Shown: in pieces, positions 1 to 7,747 of the stretch
Layout: each line of letters opens with the position of its first letter
Numbering within the stretch: position 1 is the first letter of the stretch
Assembly: GCF_002814235.1 (NCBI RefSeq)
Contig: NZ_PHSU01000003.1
Coordinates: forward strand, 372,001 to 436,000
Length of the DNA: 64,000 nucleotides
Direction of reading: 5' to 3'
DNA from: Pseudomonas sp. QS1027
GTDB lineage: Bacteria; Pseudomonadota; Gammaproteobacteria; Pseudomonadales; Pseudomonadaceae
The notes under the pieces: model-generated
Told to the model about the DNA's origin: nothing
The model's database searches: none
Seen by the model: the letters and a program-made list of their open reading frames with translations, nothing else
Program-made: the position numbers and the translations under genes

Positions 1-2
1 AC

Positions 3-446
3 AGCCACCTGCTGGGCGGCTGGATGAAACCCGTCGAGCAGCGCACGGCCATCGAGAAGGCGGCGCTGGAGCGCTCCAACCATCTGACCGACGAACTGCT
101 GGCGGCGGACGTGCTGGTGCTGGCGGCGCCGATGTACAACTTCGCGATCCCGAGCACCCTCAAGGCCTGGCTTGACCATGTGCTGCGGGCCGGGCTGACC
201 TTCAAGTACACCGACACCGGCCCGCAGGGTTTGCTGGTCGGCAAGCGAGCCTATGTCCTGACCGCGCGCGGCGGGTTGTATGCCGGTGGCACCAACGATC
301 ACCAGGAACCCTACCTGCGTCAGGTGCTGGCGTTTATCGGTATCCATGACGTCACCTTCATTCACGCCGAAGGCCTGAATATGGGCGGCGACTTCCAGGA
401 AAAAGGCCTGAACCAGGCCAAGGCGCGGATTGCCCAGGTCGCTTGA
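3..446 (+). CDS. azoR: FMN-dependent NADH-azoreductase, 5' end outside window
   Basis: C-terminal three quarters of a flavodoxin-fold azoreductase/quinone reductase, which reduces quinones and azo bonds with NAD(P)H and FMN in the cytosol. The frame is open from base 3 (SHLLGGWMKP), so the gene starts upstream; about 147 residues are visible against roughly 200 for the family. The segment APMYNFAIPSTLKAWLDHV is the typical flavin-binding loop of AzoR, and LTARGGLYAG is a second conserved loop. The internal Met at base 24 is not a start. A rho-independent terminator lies at 559-593. Family call is firm; which of the several Pseudomonas azoR paralogues this is cannot be told. Confidence 0.88.
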   Translation, partial: SHLLGGWMKPVEQRTAIEKAALERSNHLTDELLAADVLVLAAPMYNFAIPSTLKAWLDHVLRAGLTFKYTDTGPQGLLVGKRAYVLTARGGLYAGGTNDHQEPYLRQVLAFIGIHDVTFIHAEGLNMGGDFQEKGLNQAKARIAQVA

Positions 447-558
447 GGACTTAATGTTCAGCTAATCGCCGATTGTTTTAGTGCCCCTAGCGAGTTCCCT
501 TCAAGGCGTTCGCGCATCGAACCTCCCTTTGCACTGGTTGCTCCCTGAGTGCATGCAA

Positions 559-593
559 CCCGATCCGGCCGCCCAGCCGATCGGGTTTTTTTT
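559..593 (+). terminator. Rho-independent terminator of azoR
   Basis: Inverted repeat CCCGATC (559-565) / GATCGGG (579-585), followed directly by eight T (586-593). It sits between azoR and the EamA gene. It lies inside a possible longer reading frame of the EamA gene, which argues for the downstream start at 657. Confidence 0.85.
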
Positions 594-656
594 CGCCCTG
601 GATTCCTTGTGCGGCAGAAAGTCGTTAAGGTCGCGGCCATTATTTGCGAGGCATTC

Positions 657-1517
657 ATGGGTTATCTACTTTTCGTCACGCTGATCCAGGCGTTTTCCTT
701 CAGCCTGATCGGTGAATACCTGGCTGGCCATGTCGACAGTTACTTCGCCGTGCTGGTGCGGGTGCTGCTGGCCGGGCTGGTGTTCATTCCCTTGACCCGC
801 TGGCGCCAGGTGGAGCCGGCGTTCATGCGCGGCATGCTGCTGATCGGTGCCCTGCAGTTCGGTGTCACCTATGTCTGCCTGTACCTGAGCTTCCGGGTGC
901 TGACGGTGCCGGAGGTGTTGCTGTTCACCATCCTCACGCCGTTGCACGTGACCCTGATCGAAGATGCCCTGAACCGGCGCTTCAACCCCTGGGCCCTGCT
1001 TGCGGCACTGGTGGCGGTGGCCGGTGCGGCGGTGATCCGCTACGACCGGGTCAATCCGGATTTCTTCATGGGCTTTTTGCTGCTGCAACTGGCCAACTTC
1101 ACCTATGCCGCCGGGCAGGTGCTCTACAAGCACCTGGTGGCGCGACACCCCAGCGACCAGCCGCATTATCGGCGTTTCGGCTATTTCTACCTGGGCGCGT
1201 TGGCGGTGGCGCTGCCGGCGTTCCTGTTGCTCGGCAAGGCCAGCTACCTGTCCGTGGCCCCGTTGCAATGGGGCGTGCTGGTGTTCCTCGGGCTGGTGAG
1301 CACGGCGCTGGGGATGTACTGGTGGAACAAGGGCGCGTGCCTGGTCAATGGCGCCACGCTGGCAGTGATGAACAACCTGCATGTGCCGGTGGGCTTGCTG
1401 ATCAACCTGTTGATCTGGAATCAGCACGAGCCGCTGGGGCGGTTGTTCTTCGGTGGCCTGGTGATCCTGGCGGCGGTGTGGATCAGCCGCCTGGGCGCGC
1501 GGCCGCTCAAGGCCTAG
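657..1517 (+). CDS. EamA (DMT superfamily) transporter
   Basis: Predicted inner-membrane drug/metabolite transporter of 286 residues with about ten hydrophobic helices arranged as two EamA repeats. Substrate unknown; relatives export amino acids, carboxylates or amines. The ATG at 657 (MGYLLFVTLIQAFSF) was chosen because a longer frame from 549 would begin inside the azoR terminator and has no hydrophobic character. The stop codon (1515-1517) overlaps, on the opposite strand, the stop codon of the displaced copy of the mechanosensitive-channel 3' end. Before insertion of the Fic cassette the two genes were therefore convergent and abutting. Confidence 0.85.
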   Translation: MGYLLFVTLIQAFSFSLIGEYLAGHVDSYFAVLVRVLLAGLVFIPLTRWRQVEPAFMRGMLLIGALQFGVTYVCLYLSFRVLTVPEVLLFTILTPLHVTLIEDALNRRFNPWALLAALVAVAGAAVIRYDRVNPDFFMGFLLLQLANFTYAAGQVLYKHLVARHPSDQPHYRRFGYFYLGALAVALPAFLLLGKASYLSVAPLQWGVLVFLGLVSTALGMYWWNKGACLVNGATLAVMNNLHVPVGLLINLLIWNQHEPLGRLFFGGLVILAAVWISRLGARPLKA

Positions 1518-1626
1518 AGCGCGTGCTCTTGCGGTTCGGGAATATGGCTGGCGCCCAATAGCGCCGGCAACATCCCGGCCCGCAGGTCGTTGCCGCTCGG
1601 CTGCTGGTAGAGGCTCAGGCCGAACT
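1514..1626 (-). repeat. Displaced 113-bp copy of mscS-like gene 3' end (left repeat)
   Basis: Direct repeat of 2886-2998 at a constant offset of 1372 bases. The only difference is T at 1535 versus C at 2907. It begins with the mscS stop codon (complement) and stops abruptly at CCGAACT, after which the sequences diverge (AAGG here, CCGG at the right copy). It is a non-functional fragment of the channel gene left beside the EamA gene. Confidence 0.95.
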
Positions 1627-1668
1627 AAGGAAGCGGAGATAATCCCTGGAAAACCTCACCACTGGTCA

Positions 1669-1717
1669 TAGACCTGGAAATACAAAAATCCTATATTCCA
1701 GTACAATGATATTGTAC
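1669..1717 (+). promoter_or_regulatory. Putative promoter and operator of the Fic module
   Basis: Possible -35 TAGACC (1669-1674), 17-base spacer, and -10 TATATT (1692-1697). These run into a 17-base inverted repeat, GTACAAT/ATTGTAC with a 3-base centre (1701-1717), at the expected transcription start. AGGAGG at 1723-1728 then precedes the ATG at 1737. A palindrome over the start site suggests autorepression by the antitoxin or toxin-antitoxin complex, as in other type II modules. Confidence 0.55.
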
Positions 1718-1736
1718 CGAGCAGGAGGGCTTTTTC

Positions 1737-2012
1737 ATGACCAAACCAGCCACCACCAGTGCCGCAAGTGAAGTTCGTAAACTGGCCAGAGCACACAAGG
1801 TTACCGCCAAGCGCGACGGTATCAGCTGGATGGCCTCCACCATCACGCGTCTGTCTGGCGATACCGTGGTCTTGGATAGCATCGAGCAGCTTCTGGTCAA
1901 CCTGAAGCGCAAGGGTGTAATGAGTACTTCCGAAATCCTCGCATTGCAGGTGCGCTACCTTCAAGAGAAAAGCGCTCCCAAAACAACTGCAAAGAAGAAG
2001 CTTCGGGCGTGA
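1737..2012 (+). CDS. Putative antitoxin partner of Fic protein
   Basis: Small protein of 91 residues, basic at both ends (C-terminal KTTAKKKLRA). It is encoded directly before and overlapping the fic gene (stop TGA inside GTGA), so the two are translationally coupled. AGGAGG lies eight bases before the ATG. The antitoxin role is inferred from position. The inhibitory motif known from Fic antitoxins, [S/T]xxxE[G/N], was searched for and not found (closest is SAASEV, residues 8-13). It may therefore use another mode of inhibition or be mainly a DNA-binding regulator. No family recognised. Confidence 0.6.
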   Translation: MTKPATTSAASEVRKLARAHKVTAKRDGISWMASTITRLSGDTVVLDSIEQLLVNLKRKGVMSTSEILALQVRYLQEKSAPKTTAKKKLRA

Positions 2013-2773
2013 GCTTCGACCCCTTCGGCGATTTCGAAACCGCGGGCTACCTACGAAACGAATATCAGCTTAAAGACCCTTATCTCGTGAAAAGGGTAGA
2101 GCACGCAGCCTTCGAATCGAACGTCGAAGATGCCCTTTCTTTCCTCACTGGCCTGGAGGACGTTGATTACGACGCAGTGCTCCGCGTCCATGAAATTCTC
2201 TTCTCAAGCTTCTACCCGTGGGCGGGTAAAGATCGAAATGAGGTCGCGCCAACCCTGCGAGTAACCAAGGGGGATAGGAACGATGCTGACTCTACTGAGT
2301 TTGCATATCCCGATGAAGTGAGGCGGGCTACCGAGCTCGCAATCAGGCAAGCCGCTAAACATTCACGCTTCAAGGAGCGGCCTGGGGAGGTAATGGGTCT
2401 GCTGGCATTCGCGCACCCCTTTTTAGACGGCAATGGTCGAACCATCCTGCTGGTTTATATGGAGCTTTGCTTTAGAGCTGGATTTGCCATCGACTGGTCT
2501 CAAACCACCAAAGATGACTATCTCCGGGTGCTTAGCGCTGAGATTCGTGAGCCTAACGAACGGCACCTTGATACCTATTTGCAGCCTCATGTTGTAGAGG
2601 TAGCCCGGCGTGAAGATTGGCCGGCGATTATTGGTGAAATCAAGGGGTTGGATGGTCTCGACAAGGAAGGCATAACCTACGAGAACCTTGATGGCTCAAT
2701 GGCCAGGCCGTATTCGCATTATAGAAGCTACCTGGCACAGCCCCTTGAGGACTCTGAGACTTCAAGAAGCTGA
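2009..2773 (+). CDS. fic: Fic/DOC family toxin
   Basis: 254-residue Fic-fold protein. Fic proteins usually transfer AMP or another phosphate-linked group from a nucleotide onto a target hydroxyl. The active-site loop HPFLDGNGRTIL spans residues 136-147: catalytic His136, acidic Asp140 and GNGR are present. The last Arg of the canonical HxFx[D/E]GNGRxxR, which contacts nucleotide phosphates, is Leu147. This may change donor use, as in Doc-type kinases, or reduce activity. GTG start overlaps the upstream stop (GTGA). The whole module sits in an AT-richer insert between duplicated gene ends, a sign of transfer. Target unknown. Confidence 0.85.
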   Translation: MSFDPFGDFETAGYLRNEYQLKDPYLVKRVEHAAFESNVEDALSFLTGLEDVDYDAVLRVHEILFSSFYPWAGKDRNEVAPTLRVTKGDRNDADSTEFAYPDEVRRATELAIRQAAKHSRFKERPGEVMGLLAFAHPFLDGNGRTILLVYMELCFRAGFAIDWSQTTKDDYLRVLSAEIREPNERHLDTYLQPHVVEVARREDWPAIIGEIKGLDGLDKEGITYENLDGSMARPYSHYRSYLAQPLEDSETSRS

Positions 2774-2885
2774 TCGCCTTGGATCTTAGGTTCTTTTCTC
2801 TGCCTTCCCGGGTATCTGCTTTGTCTTCTTGTTGTCCGCAAGCAGCCACGCCTGTATCCCTGCCGGCCACTCCGACTGCCTAGTT

Positions 2886-2998
2886 CTAGAGCGCGTGCTC
2901 TTGCGGCTCGGGAATATGGCTGGCGCCCAATAGCGCCGGCAACATCCCGGCCCGCAGGTCGTTGCCGCTCGGCTGCTGGTAGAGGCTCAGGCCGAACT
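2886..2998 (-). repeat. 113-bp 3' end of mscS-like gene in place (right repeat)
   Basis: In-frame 3' terminus of the functional channel gene, identical to 1514-1626 except at 2907. It starts exactly at the channel stop codon (2886-2888). Together with the left copy it flanks the Fic cassette. Confidence 0.95.
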
Positions 2999-4184
2999 CC
3001 GGCAGCACCGCCAGCAGGTAATCGAAAATATCCCCCTGGATACGCTCGTAATCGGCCCAGACGGTGGTGCGGGTAAAGCAGTAGATCTCCAGCGGCACAC
3101 CCTGGGCCGTGGTCTGCAGTTGGCGGACCATGCAGGTCATGTCCAGCTGCACTTCCGGATGACTCTTCAGGTACGCCAGGGCATAGGCACGAAAAGTCCC
3201 CAGGTTGGTCATCCGCCGGCGGTTCGCCGACATCGCCGCGACATTGCCCTGGGCCTCGTTCCAGGCCTTGAGCTCGGCCTGCTTGCGACCGATATAGTCG
3301 GTGAGCAGGCGCACCCGACTCAGCCGCTGTTCTTCGTCATCGTGGAGAAAACGCACGGCCCCGGCGTCGATAAACAGGCTGCGCTTGATCCGCCGGCCCC
3401 CGGATTGCTGCATGCCGCGCCAGTTGCGGAACGACTCGGACATCAGCCGCCAGGTCGGGATCGAGACGATGGTCTTGTCGAAGTTCTGCACCTTGACCGT
3501 GTGCAGGGTGATGTCCACCACATCGCCGTCGGCGCCGACCTGGGGCATCTCGATCCAGTCGCCGACCCGCAGCATGTCATTGCTGGTCAATTGCACACTG
3601 GCGACGAAGGACAGCAGGGTGTCCTTGTAGACCAACAGGATCACCGCCGACATGGCGCCCAGGCCCGAGAGCAGCAACAGCGGCGAACGGTCGATCAGGG
3701 TGGCGACGATAACGATGGCGCCGAACACGTACAGGACCATCTTTGCCAACTGCACATAACCCTTGATCGAGCGCGTGCGGGCGTGTTCGGTGCGTGCGTA
3801 GATGTCCAGCAGGGCATTGAGCAGGGCGCTCATGGCCAGCACCTGGAACAGGAAGGTAAAGGCCAGCGCGACATTGCCGAAGAAGATCAGGCCGTTCTTG
3901 CTCAACTCCGGCACCAGGTGCAGGCCGAACTGGATCACCAGCGAAGGCGTGGTTTGCGCCAGGCGATGGAAGACCTTGTTCTGCAGCAGATCGTTGACCC
4001 AGTGCAGCGCCGGCTGGCGCCCGAGCAGCCGGGCGGTATGCAGGATCACATAACGCGCGACCCGGCCGAGCACCAGCGCCACGATCAGCAGCAGCGCCAG
4101 GCCCAGCCCGGTTTGCAGCAGGGGATGTTGATCGAGGGCGCTGAAAAAGTCCTGGGCGCGCAGCCAGAGCTGTTTGATATCCAT
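2886..4184 (-). CDS. Mechanosensitive ion channel family protein (YbdG-like)
   Basis: 432-residue MscS-superfamily membrane protein, close in size to E. coli YbdG, which takes part in osmotic-shock response. Several hydrophobic helices occupy roughly residues 20-210. They are followed by the MscS beta domain (GDWIEMPQVGADGDVVDITL, then the TVKVQNFDKTIVSIPTW strand) and a C-terminal alpha/beta domain. ATG at 4184 (MDIKQLWLRAQ) preferred over an upstream Met because the family begins near here; the ribosome site is weak. Its last 37 codons are duplicated at 1514-1626 beyond the Fic cassette; the gene itself is intact. Confidence 0.85.
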   Translation of the reverse strand: MDIKQLWLRAQDFFSALDQHPLLQTGLGLALLLIVALVLGRVARYVILHTARLLGRQPALHWVNDLLQNKVFHRLAQTTPSLVIQFGLHLVPELSKNGLIFFGNVALAFTFLFQVLAMSALLNALLDIYARTEHARTRSIKGYVQLAKMVLYVFGAIVIVATLIDRSPLLLLSGLGAMSAVILLVYKDTLLSFVASVQLTSNDMLRVGDWIEMPQVGADGDVVDITLHTVKVQNFDKTIVSIPTWRLMSESFRNWRGMQQSGGRRIKRSLFIDAGAVRFLHDDEEQRLSRVRLLTDYIGRKQAELKAWNEAQGNVAAMSANRRRMTNLGTFRAYALAYLKSHPEVQLDMTCMVRQLQTTAQGVPLEIYCFTRTTVWADYERIQGDIFDYLLAVLPEFGLSLYQQPSGNDLRAGMLPALLGASHIPEPQEHAL

Positions 4185-4302
4185 GGATGACAACGAATCT
4201 TCTGAAGGAAATGACCGGGGGATTAGATCATTTAACATCGGGAAGATGACCGTTGAAGACAAATCCGCTCACAAAAAAAACTCGAGTGAACGGACCCCCG
4301 TA

Positions 4303-5076
4303 TCAGCTCATCCAGTTCCCCCCGTCGACGTTGTAGGTTTGCGCAACGACATAATCGCTCTCCGCCGATGCCAGGAAGATTGCCATTCCCGTCAGGTCTT
4401 CGGCGGTGCCCATCCGGCCATAAGGGACTTGTGCTCCCACCTGCTTCTTCTTTTCTCCCGGGGGGAGGTGTTCATGCTGGGCGAACAGGGCATCGACGCC
4501 GTCCCAGTGCTCGCCGTCGACCACCCCGGGAGCGATCGCATTGACGTTGATCCTGTACTTGATGAGGTCCAGTCCGGCGGACTGGGTCAGGCTGATCACG
4601 GCCGCCTTGGTCGCGCAGTACACCGCGACCAGGGCTTCACCGCGACGCCCGGCCTGGCTGGCCATGTTGATGATCTTGCCGCCATGGCCCTGGCCGATCA
4701 TCTGCTTCGCGGCAGCCTGAAGGGTAAACAGCGTGCCGGCCACGTTGATGGAGAACAGGCGCTCGTAGCTTTCACGGGTGATCTCGCTGATCGGTGCCAA
4801 ATCAAACAGCGCGGCGTTATTGACGAGGATGTCGAGTTTGCCGGTCCGGGCAATCACCGCGGCAATGGCCTCGTCGATAGAGCCCTGATCGGTGACGTCC
4901 ATCTTCACCGCATAAGCCTTTGGGCCCAGTTCGGCGGCCGTCGCCTGTGCGCGTTCAAGATTGATATCGGCGATCGCCACGCTGGCCCCTTCGCGGATGT
5001 AGGCCTCGGCGAATGAGCGTCCTATGCCTCGGGCCGAACCCGTCACCAGCGCGCTTTTTCCTTCCAGTCGTTTCAT
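4303..5076 (-). CDS. SDR oxidoreductase, probable L-iditol/sorbitol 2-dehydrogenase
   Basis: 257-residue short-chain dehydrogenase. The NAD-binding motif TGSARGIG (residues 13-20), NNAA (about 87-90) and the Ser/Tyr/Lys triad (NMASQAG ... VYCATKAAV) are complete. The sequence resembles sorbitol dehydrogenases of the SmoS/PolS type, which oxidise sorbitol, galactitol or iditol to ketoses. AGGAAG sits eight bases before the ATG. It lies 69 bases downstream of a polyol-type solute-binding protein gene on the same strand, so the two probably form one transcript controlled by the divergent AraC gene. Exact substrate is inferred. Confidence 0.78.
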   Translation of the reverse strand: MKRLEGKSALVTGSARGIGRSFAEAYIREGASVAIADINLERAQATAAELGPKAYAVKMDVTDQGSIDEAIAAVIARTGKLDILVNNAALFDLAPISEITRESYERLFSINVAGTLFTLQAAAKQMIGQGHGGKIINMASQAGRRGEALVAVYCATKAAVISLTQSAGLDLIKYRINVNAIAPGVVDGEHWDGVDALFAQHEHLPPGEKKKQVGAQVPYGRMGTAEDLTGMAIFLASAESDYVVAQTYNVDGGNWMS

Positions 5077-5145
5077 CGGGTGTGCTTCCTGTTCGCGAAA
5101 ATGAGCGGCTGCCGGCCGAAGGGCGGCGACAGCCAGTGATGCGGA

Positions 5146-6459
5146 TTATTTTTTCGGGTAGCCCGCGCGCTTCATGTCCTTGACCGTGGCTATTTGCGCG
5201 GCGCTCAGGGCTTGTTCCACCGACATCTGGCCGGTGAGCGCGGCAGAAAACAGCTTGCCCACCGAAGTGCCGATGGCCTGGAATTCGGGAATCGTCACGT
5301 ACTGGATGCCGACATAGGGCACGGGCTTGGCCGACGGGTGGGCGGGGTCGGCGTTCTGCATCATTTGCAGGGTGATCCTGGCGAAGGGCGCGGCCTTCAG
5401 GTAGGCATCGTTGTAGGTGGACAGGCGGGTGCCCGGCGGGACATTGGTGATGCCGTCCTTGTCGGCGACCAGTTGTATGTAGTCTTTCGACGTGGCCCAG
5501 GTGATGAATGCCCTGGCGGCCTCTTTGTGCCGGGAGGTGGTGGGGATCGCCAATGACCAGGCATACAGCCAGGACGAACCTTTGTCCGTGACCTCGACCG
5601 GCGCCGGGGCGAAGCCCACCGTGTCGGCGACCCGGCTTTGGGTCTTGTCCGTGGTAAAGGAACCGGCGACGCTCGCATCGACCCAGATGGCGCATTTGCC
5701 GCTGTTGAACAGGGCCAGGGTTTCGTTGAAACCATTGCTCGAAACGCCTGGCGGGCCGTAATTCTTCAGGGTGTTGACGTAGAAATTGGCCGCGGCGGTC
5801 CACTCGGGCCCGGTCAGTTCGGGTTGCCATTGCTCATCGAACCAGCGCGCGCCGAAGGTGTTGGCCATGGTGCTCAGCAGCGCCATGTTCTCGCCCCAGC
5901 CGGCCTTGCCACGCAGGCACATGCCGTATTGCTCTTTATCGGGATGGTGCAGCTTGGCGGCAAACTCGCCGAGCTGGGTCCAGGTCGGATGCTCGGGCAT
6001 CGTCAGCCCGGCCTGCTTGAACAGATCCGTGCGGTAATAGGTGACCGTGCTTTCACCGTAGAAGGGCAGGGCATAGAGGGTGTCGTTGAGCGACAGGCCC
6101 TGGCGCACCGAAGGGAAGATATCGGCGACATCGTAGGCCGCCGGCAGATCCTTCATCGGTTCCAGCCAATGCTTGGCGGCCCACAGCGGCGTTTCGTAGG
6201 TGCCGATGGTCAAGACGTCGAACTGTCCGCCTTGTGTTGCAATGTCGGTGGTCAGCCGTTGGCGCAGGACGTTCTCTTCCAGCACGACCCAATTCAGCTT
6301 GACGTCGGGATGCTGTTCTTCGAAAACCTTGGAGAGCCGCTGCATGCGGATCATATCGCTGTTGTTCACCGTCGCGATGGTGAGGGTTTCGGCGGCCTGG
6401 GCGGCACAGGCCAAAGACAAACCAGCGGACAGAATGAGCGCGTGATGCCGGGTCTTCAT
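5146..6459 (-). CDS. Extracellular solute-binding protein, mannitol/sorbitol ABC type
   Basis: 437-residue periplasmic binding protein of family 1, like MtlE/SmoE of polyol ABC importers. Signal peptide at residues 1-22 (MKTRHHALILSAGLSLACAAQA). The mature part begins ETLTIATVNNSDMIRMQRLS. ATG at 6459 is set by GGAGAG about four bases upstream and by the signal peptide; the frame extends further upstream without sense. Unusually, no permease (mtlF/mtlG-like) or ATPase (mtlK-like) gene follows; the next gene is the SDR dehydrogenase. The protein may serve a transporter encoded elsewhere or be a remnant of a larger operon. Confidence 0.85.
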   Translation of the reverse strand: MKTRHHALILSAGLSLACAAQAAETLTIATVNNSDMIRMQRLSKVFEEQHPDVKLNWVVLEENVLRQRLTTDIATQGGQFDVLTIGTYETPLWAAKHWLEPMKDLPAAYDVADIFPSVRQGLSLNDTLYALPFYGESTVTYYRTDLFKQAGLTMPEHPTWTQLGEFAAKLHHPDKEQYGMCLRGKAGWGENMALLSTMANTFGARWFDEQWQPELTGPEWTAAANFYVNTLKNYGPPGVSSNGFNETLALFNSGKCAIWVDASVAGSFTTDKTQSRVADTVGFAPAPVEVTDKGSSWLYAWSLAIPTTSRHKEAARAFITWATSKDYIQLVADKDGITNVPPGTRLSTYNDAYLKAAPFARITLQMMQNADPAHPSAKPVPYVGIQYVTIPEFQAIGTSVGKLFSAALTGQMSVEQALSAAQIATVKDMKRAGYPKK

Positions 6460-6741
6460 GATGCTCTCCACTCCACGCCGGTGGCGCGGAATTATTATTG
6501 TTGTTGTTGTAAACCGTGGCTGGTCAAAAACGTCTCGGACCGCGGCGGGTGACGGCTGGATTACACCAGCTCGCGAAAGCCGCAACAAACGCGTTGAGGA
6601 CGACAAACCGATACTTTTTTAATCGTGCTGCCTGAGCCCTGCAAAGATCAAAAAAGTACCAGTCATGGGCAAGGCCCTGGGTAGCGAACACCCTTTGATC
6701 CGGCTATGTTGCTGTTCAGAACTATAAAAAAGGGGCAAACC

Positions 6742-7719
6742 ATGCCTGATCGCCGCGCCGTGCTATTCGAGCAGCCCCCCGCCGAGCTGGAAGTCATCCT
6801 GCCCCAGCCGGAACACAGCTTTCGCTGGTATGAGCACGATTATCCCTATGCGCTTGCACGCTGGAATCATCATCCCGAATACGAAATTCACCTGATCCGC
6901 CAGGGCAGCGGCAAACTGGTGGCGGGCGACTACATCGGTGCGTTTGCCGCCGGCCACGTGGCGATGATGGGGCCGGACCTGCCCCATGACTGGATGGGTG
7001 ACCTGGCGCCGGGGGAGCACCTGCAGGGGCGCGATGTGGTTTTGCAATTCGACGGCGCTGCGCTGCTGGCCCTGCGCGAAGTCATGCCCGAGCTTGGCGA
7101 TTTGCAGGTGTTGTTCGAGCGCGCCCGCCGGGGCCTGGAGTTCAGCGGCGAAACGGCCCTTGAAGCGGCACGGCTGCTGGAAGCCATTGGTCCTGCCCAG
7201 GGGTTGCCGCGTTTGCTGATGTTCCTGCAATTGTTGAACACCCTGGCGAGTGCGCCGGTGACAGAGGCGTGCTGTCTGGCCAGCACCTGTTATATGCCTT
7301 CGCTGGATGCGAAAAGCTCCGAACGCATCCATAAAGCCTTCGATTACCTGCTCAGGGAACTGGCGGGAGATGTCCGCTTGTCAGTGATCGCCGGGCAGTT
7401 GGGGATGAGCGAACCGGGGTTCTCGCGGTTTTTCAAACGTATTACCGGACACGGCTTTATCGACCTGATGCGCAAGCTGCGGGTCCAGCGCGCCTGCCGT
7501 TTGTTGTTGCAAACACAGATGTCGGTGGCGGACATCTGTTTCGAGGTGGGCTACTGCAACCTCTCCAATTTCAATCGGCACTTTCGGGTGGAGATGAACC
7601 AGACCCCGACCGACTATCGTCGCGCCAACCCATTCAGCGCACAAAAACAGCGCTGTTTGTCGCGCTTTTCACAAAGAAACTCGGCCTCGGCGCTCGAAAC
7701 CGTTACCCTATGCCGCTGA
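6742..7719 (+). CDS. AraC family regulator of polyol genes (MtlR-like)
   Basis: 325-residue regulator. The N-terminal cupin-like sensing domain (HHPEYEIHLIRQGSGKLVAGDY) is followed by a C-terminal double helix-turn-helix (about residues 205-300: GQLGMSEPGFSRFFKRITG and VADICFEVGYCNLSNFNRHF). AGGGG seven bases before the ATG at 6742 fixes the start. It is divergent from the binding-protein/SDR pair across 282 bases, as expected for an activator of that operon; MtlR plays this role in P. fluorescens. About 25 residues after the HTH core (PFSAQKQRC onwards) look unconserved. Confidence 0.82.
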   Translation: MPDRRAVLFEQPPAELEVILPQPEHSFRWYEHDYPYALARWNHHPEYEIHLIRQGSGKLVAGDYIGAFAAGHVAMMGPDLPHDWMGDLAPGEHLQGRDVVLQFDGAALLALREVMPELGDLQVLFERARRGLEFSGETALEAARLLEAIGPAQGLPRLLMFLQLLNTLASAPVTEACCLASTCYMPSLDAKSSERIHKAFDYLLRELAGDVRLSVIAGQLGMSEPGFSRFFKRITGHGFIDLMRKLRVQRACRLLLQTQMSVADICFEVGYCNLSNFNRHFRVEMNQTPTDYRRANPFSAQKQRCLSRFSQRNSASALETVTLCR

Positions 7720-7747
7720 TATTTTGTATTTCTTCGAGGTAGCACCC

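Larger units (their letters stand above)
1627..2885. mobile_element. 1.26-kb Fic toxin-antitoxin cassette inserted at 3' end of mscS-like gene
   Basis: Interval between the two 113-bp copies of the channel gene's 3' end. It holds only a two-gene Fic module with its own promoter and operator. It is visibly more AT-rich than its surroundings (31 of 60 bases are G or C at 1921-1980). An intact gene end on one side and a displaced copy on the other is the layout left by elements that integrate into gene 3' ends. No integrase, transposase or terminal inverted repeats were seen, so this is either a remnant, an in-trans mobilised cassette, or the product of illegitimate recombination. Confidence 0.6.

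Noticed and set aside
481..684. Small + frame after azoR
   Set aside because: It lies across the terminator and lacks a ribosome site or protein-like composition.
1737..2012. Classical Fic-antitoxin inhibitory motif in the 91-residue protein
   Set aside because: Every Glu was checked for Ser/Thr four residues before and Gly/Asn after; only SAASEV comes near, so the motif is not claimed.
1627..2885. Integrase or transposase gene within the Fic cassette
   Set aside because: The two recognised genes fill most of the interval; remaining frames are short and have no recombinase motif, and no terminal inverted repeats were seen.
3120..4190. Long + strand frame of 356 codons opposite the mscS-like gene
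   Set aside because: Composition is His/Gln/Asp-rich without any domain, typical of the antisense frame of a GC-rich gene; the minus-strand frame reads as a clear MscS protein.
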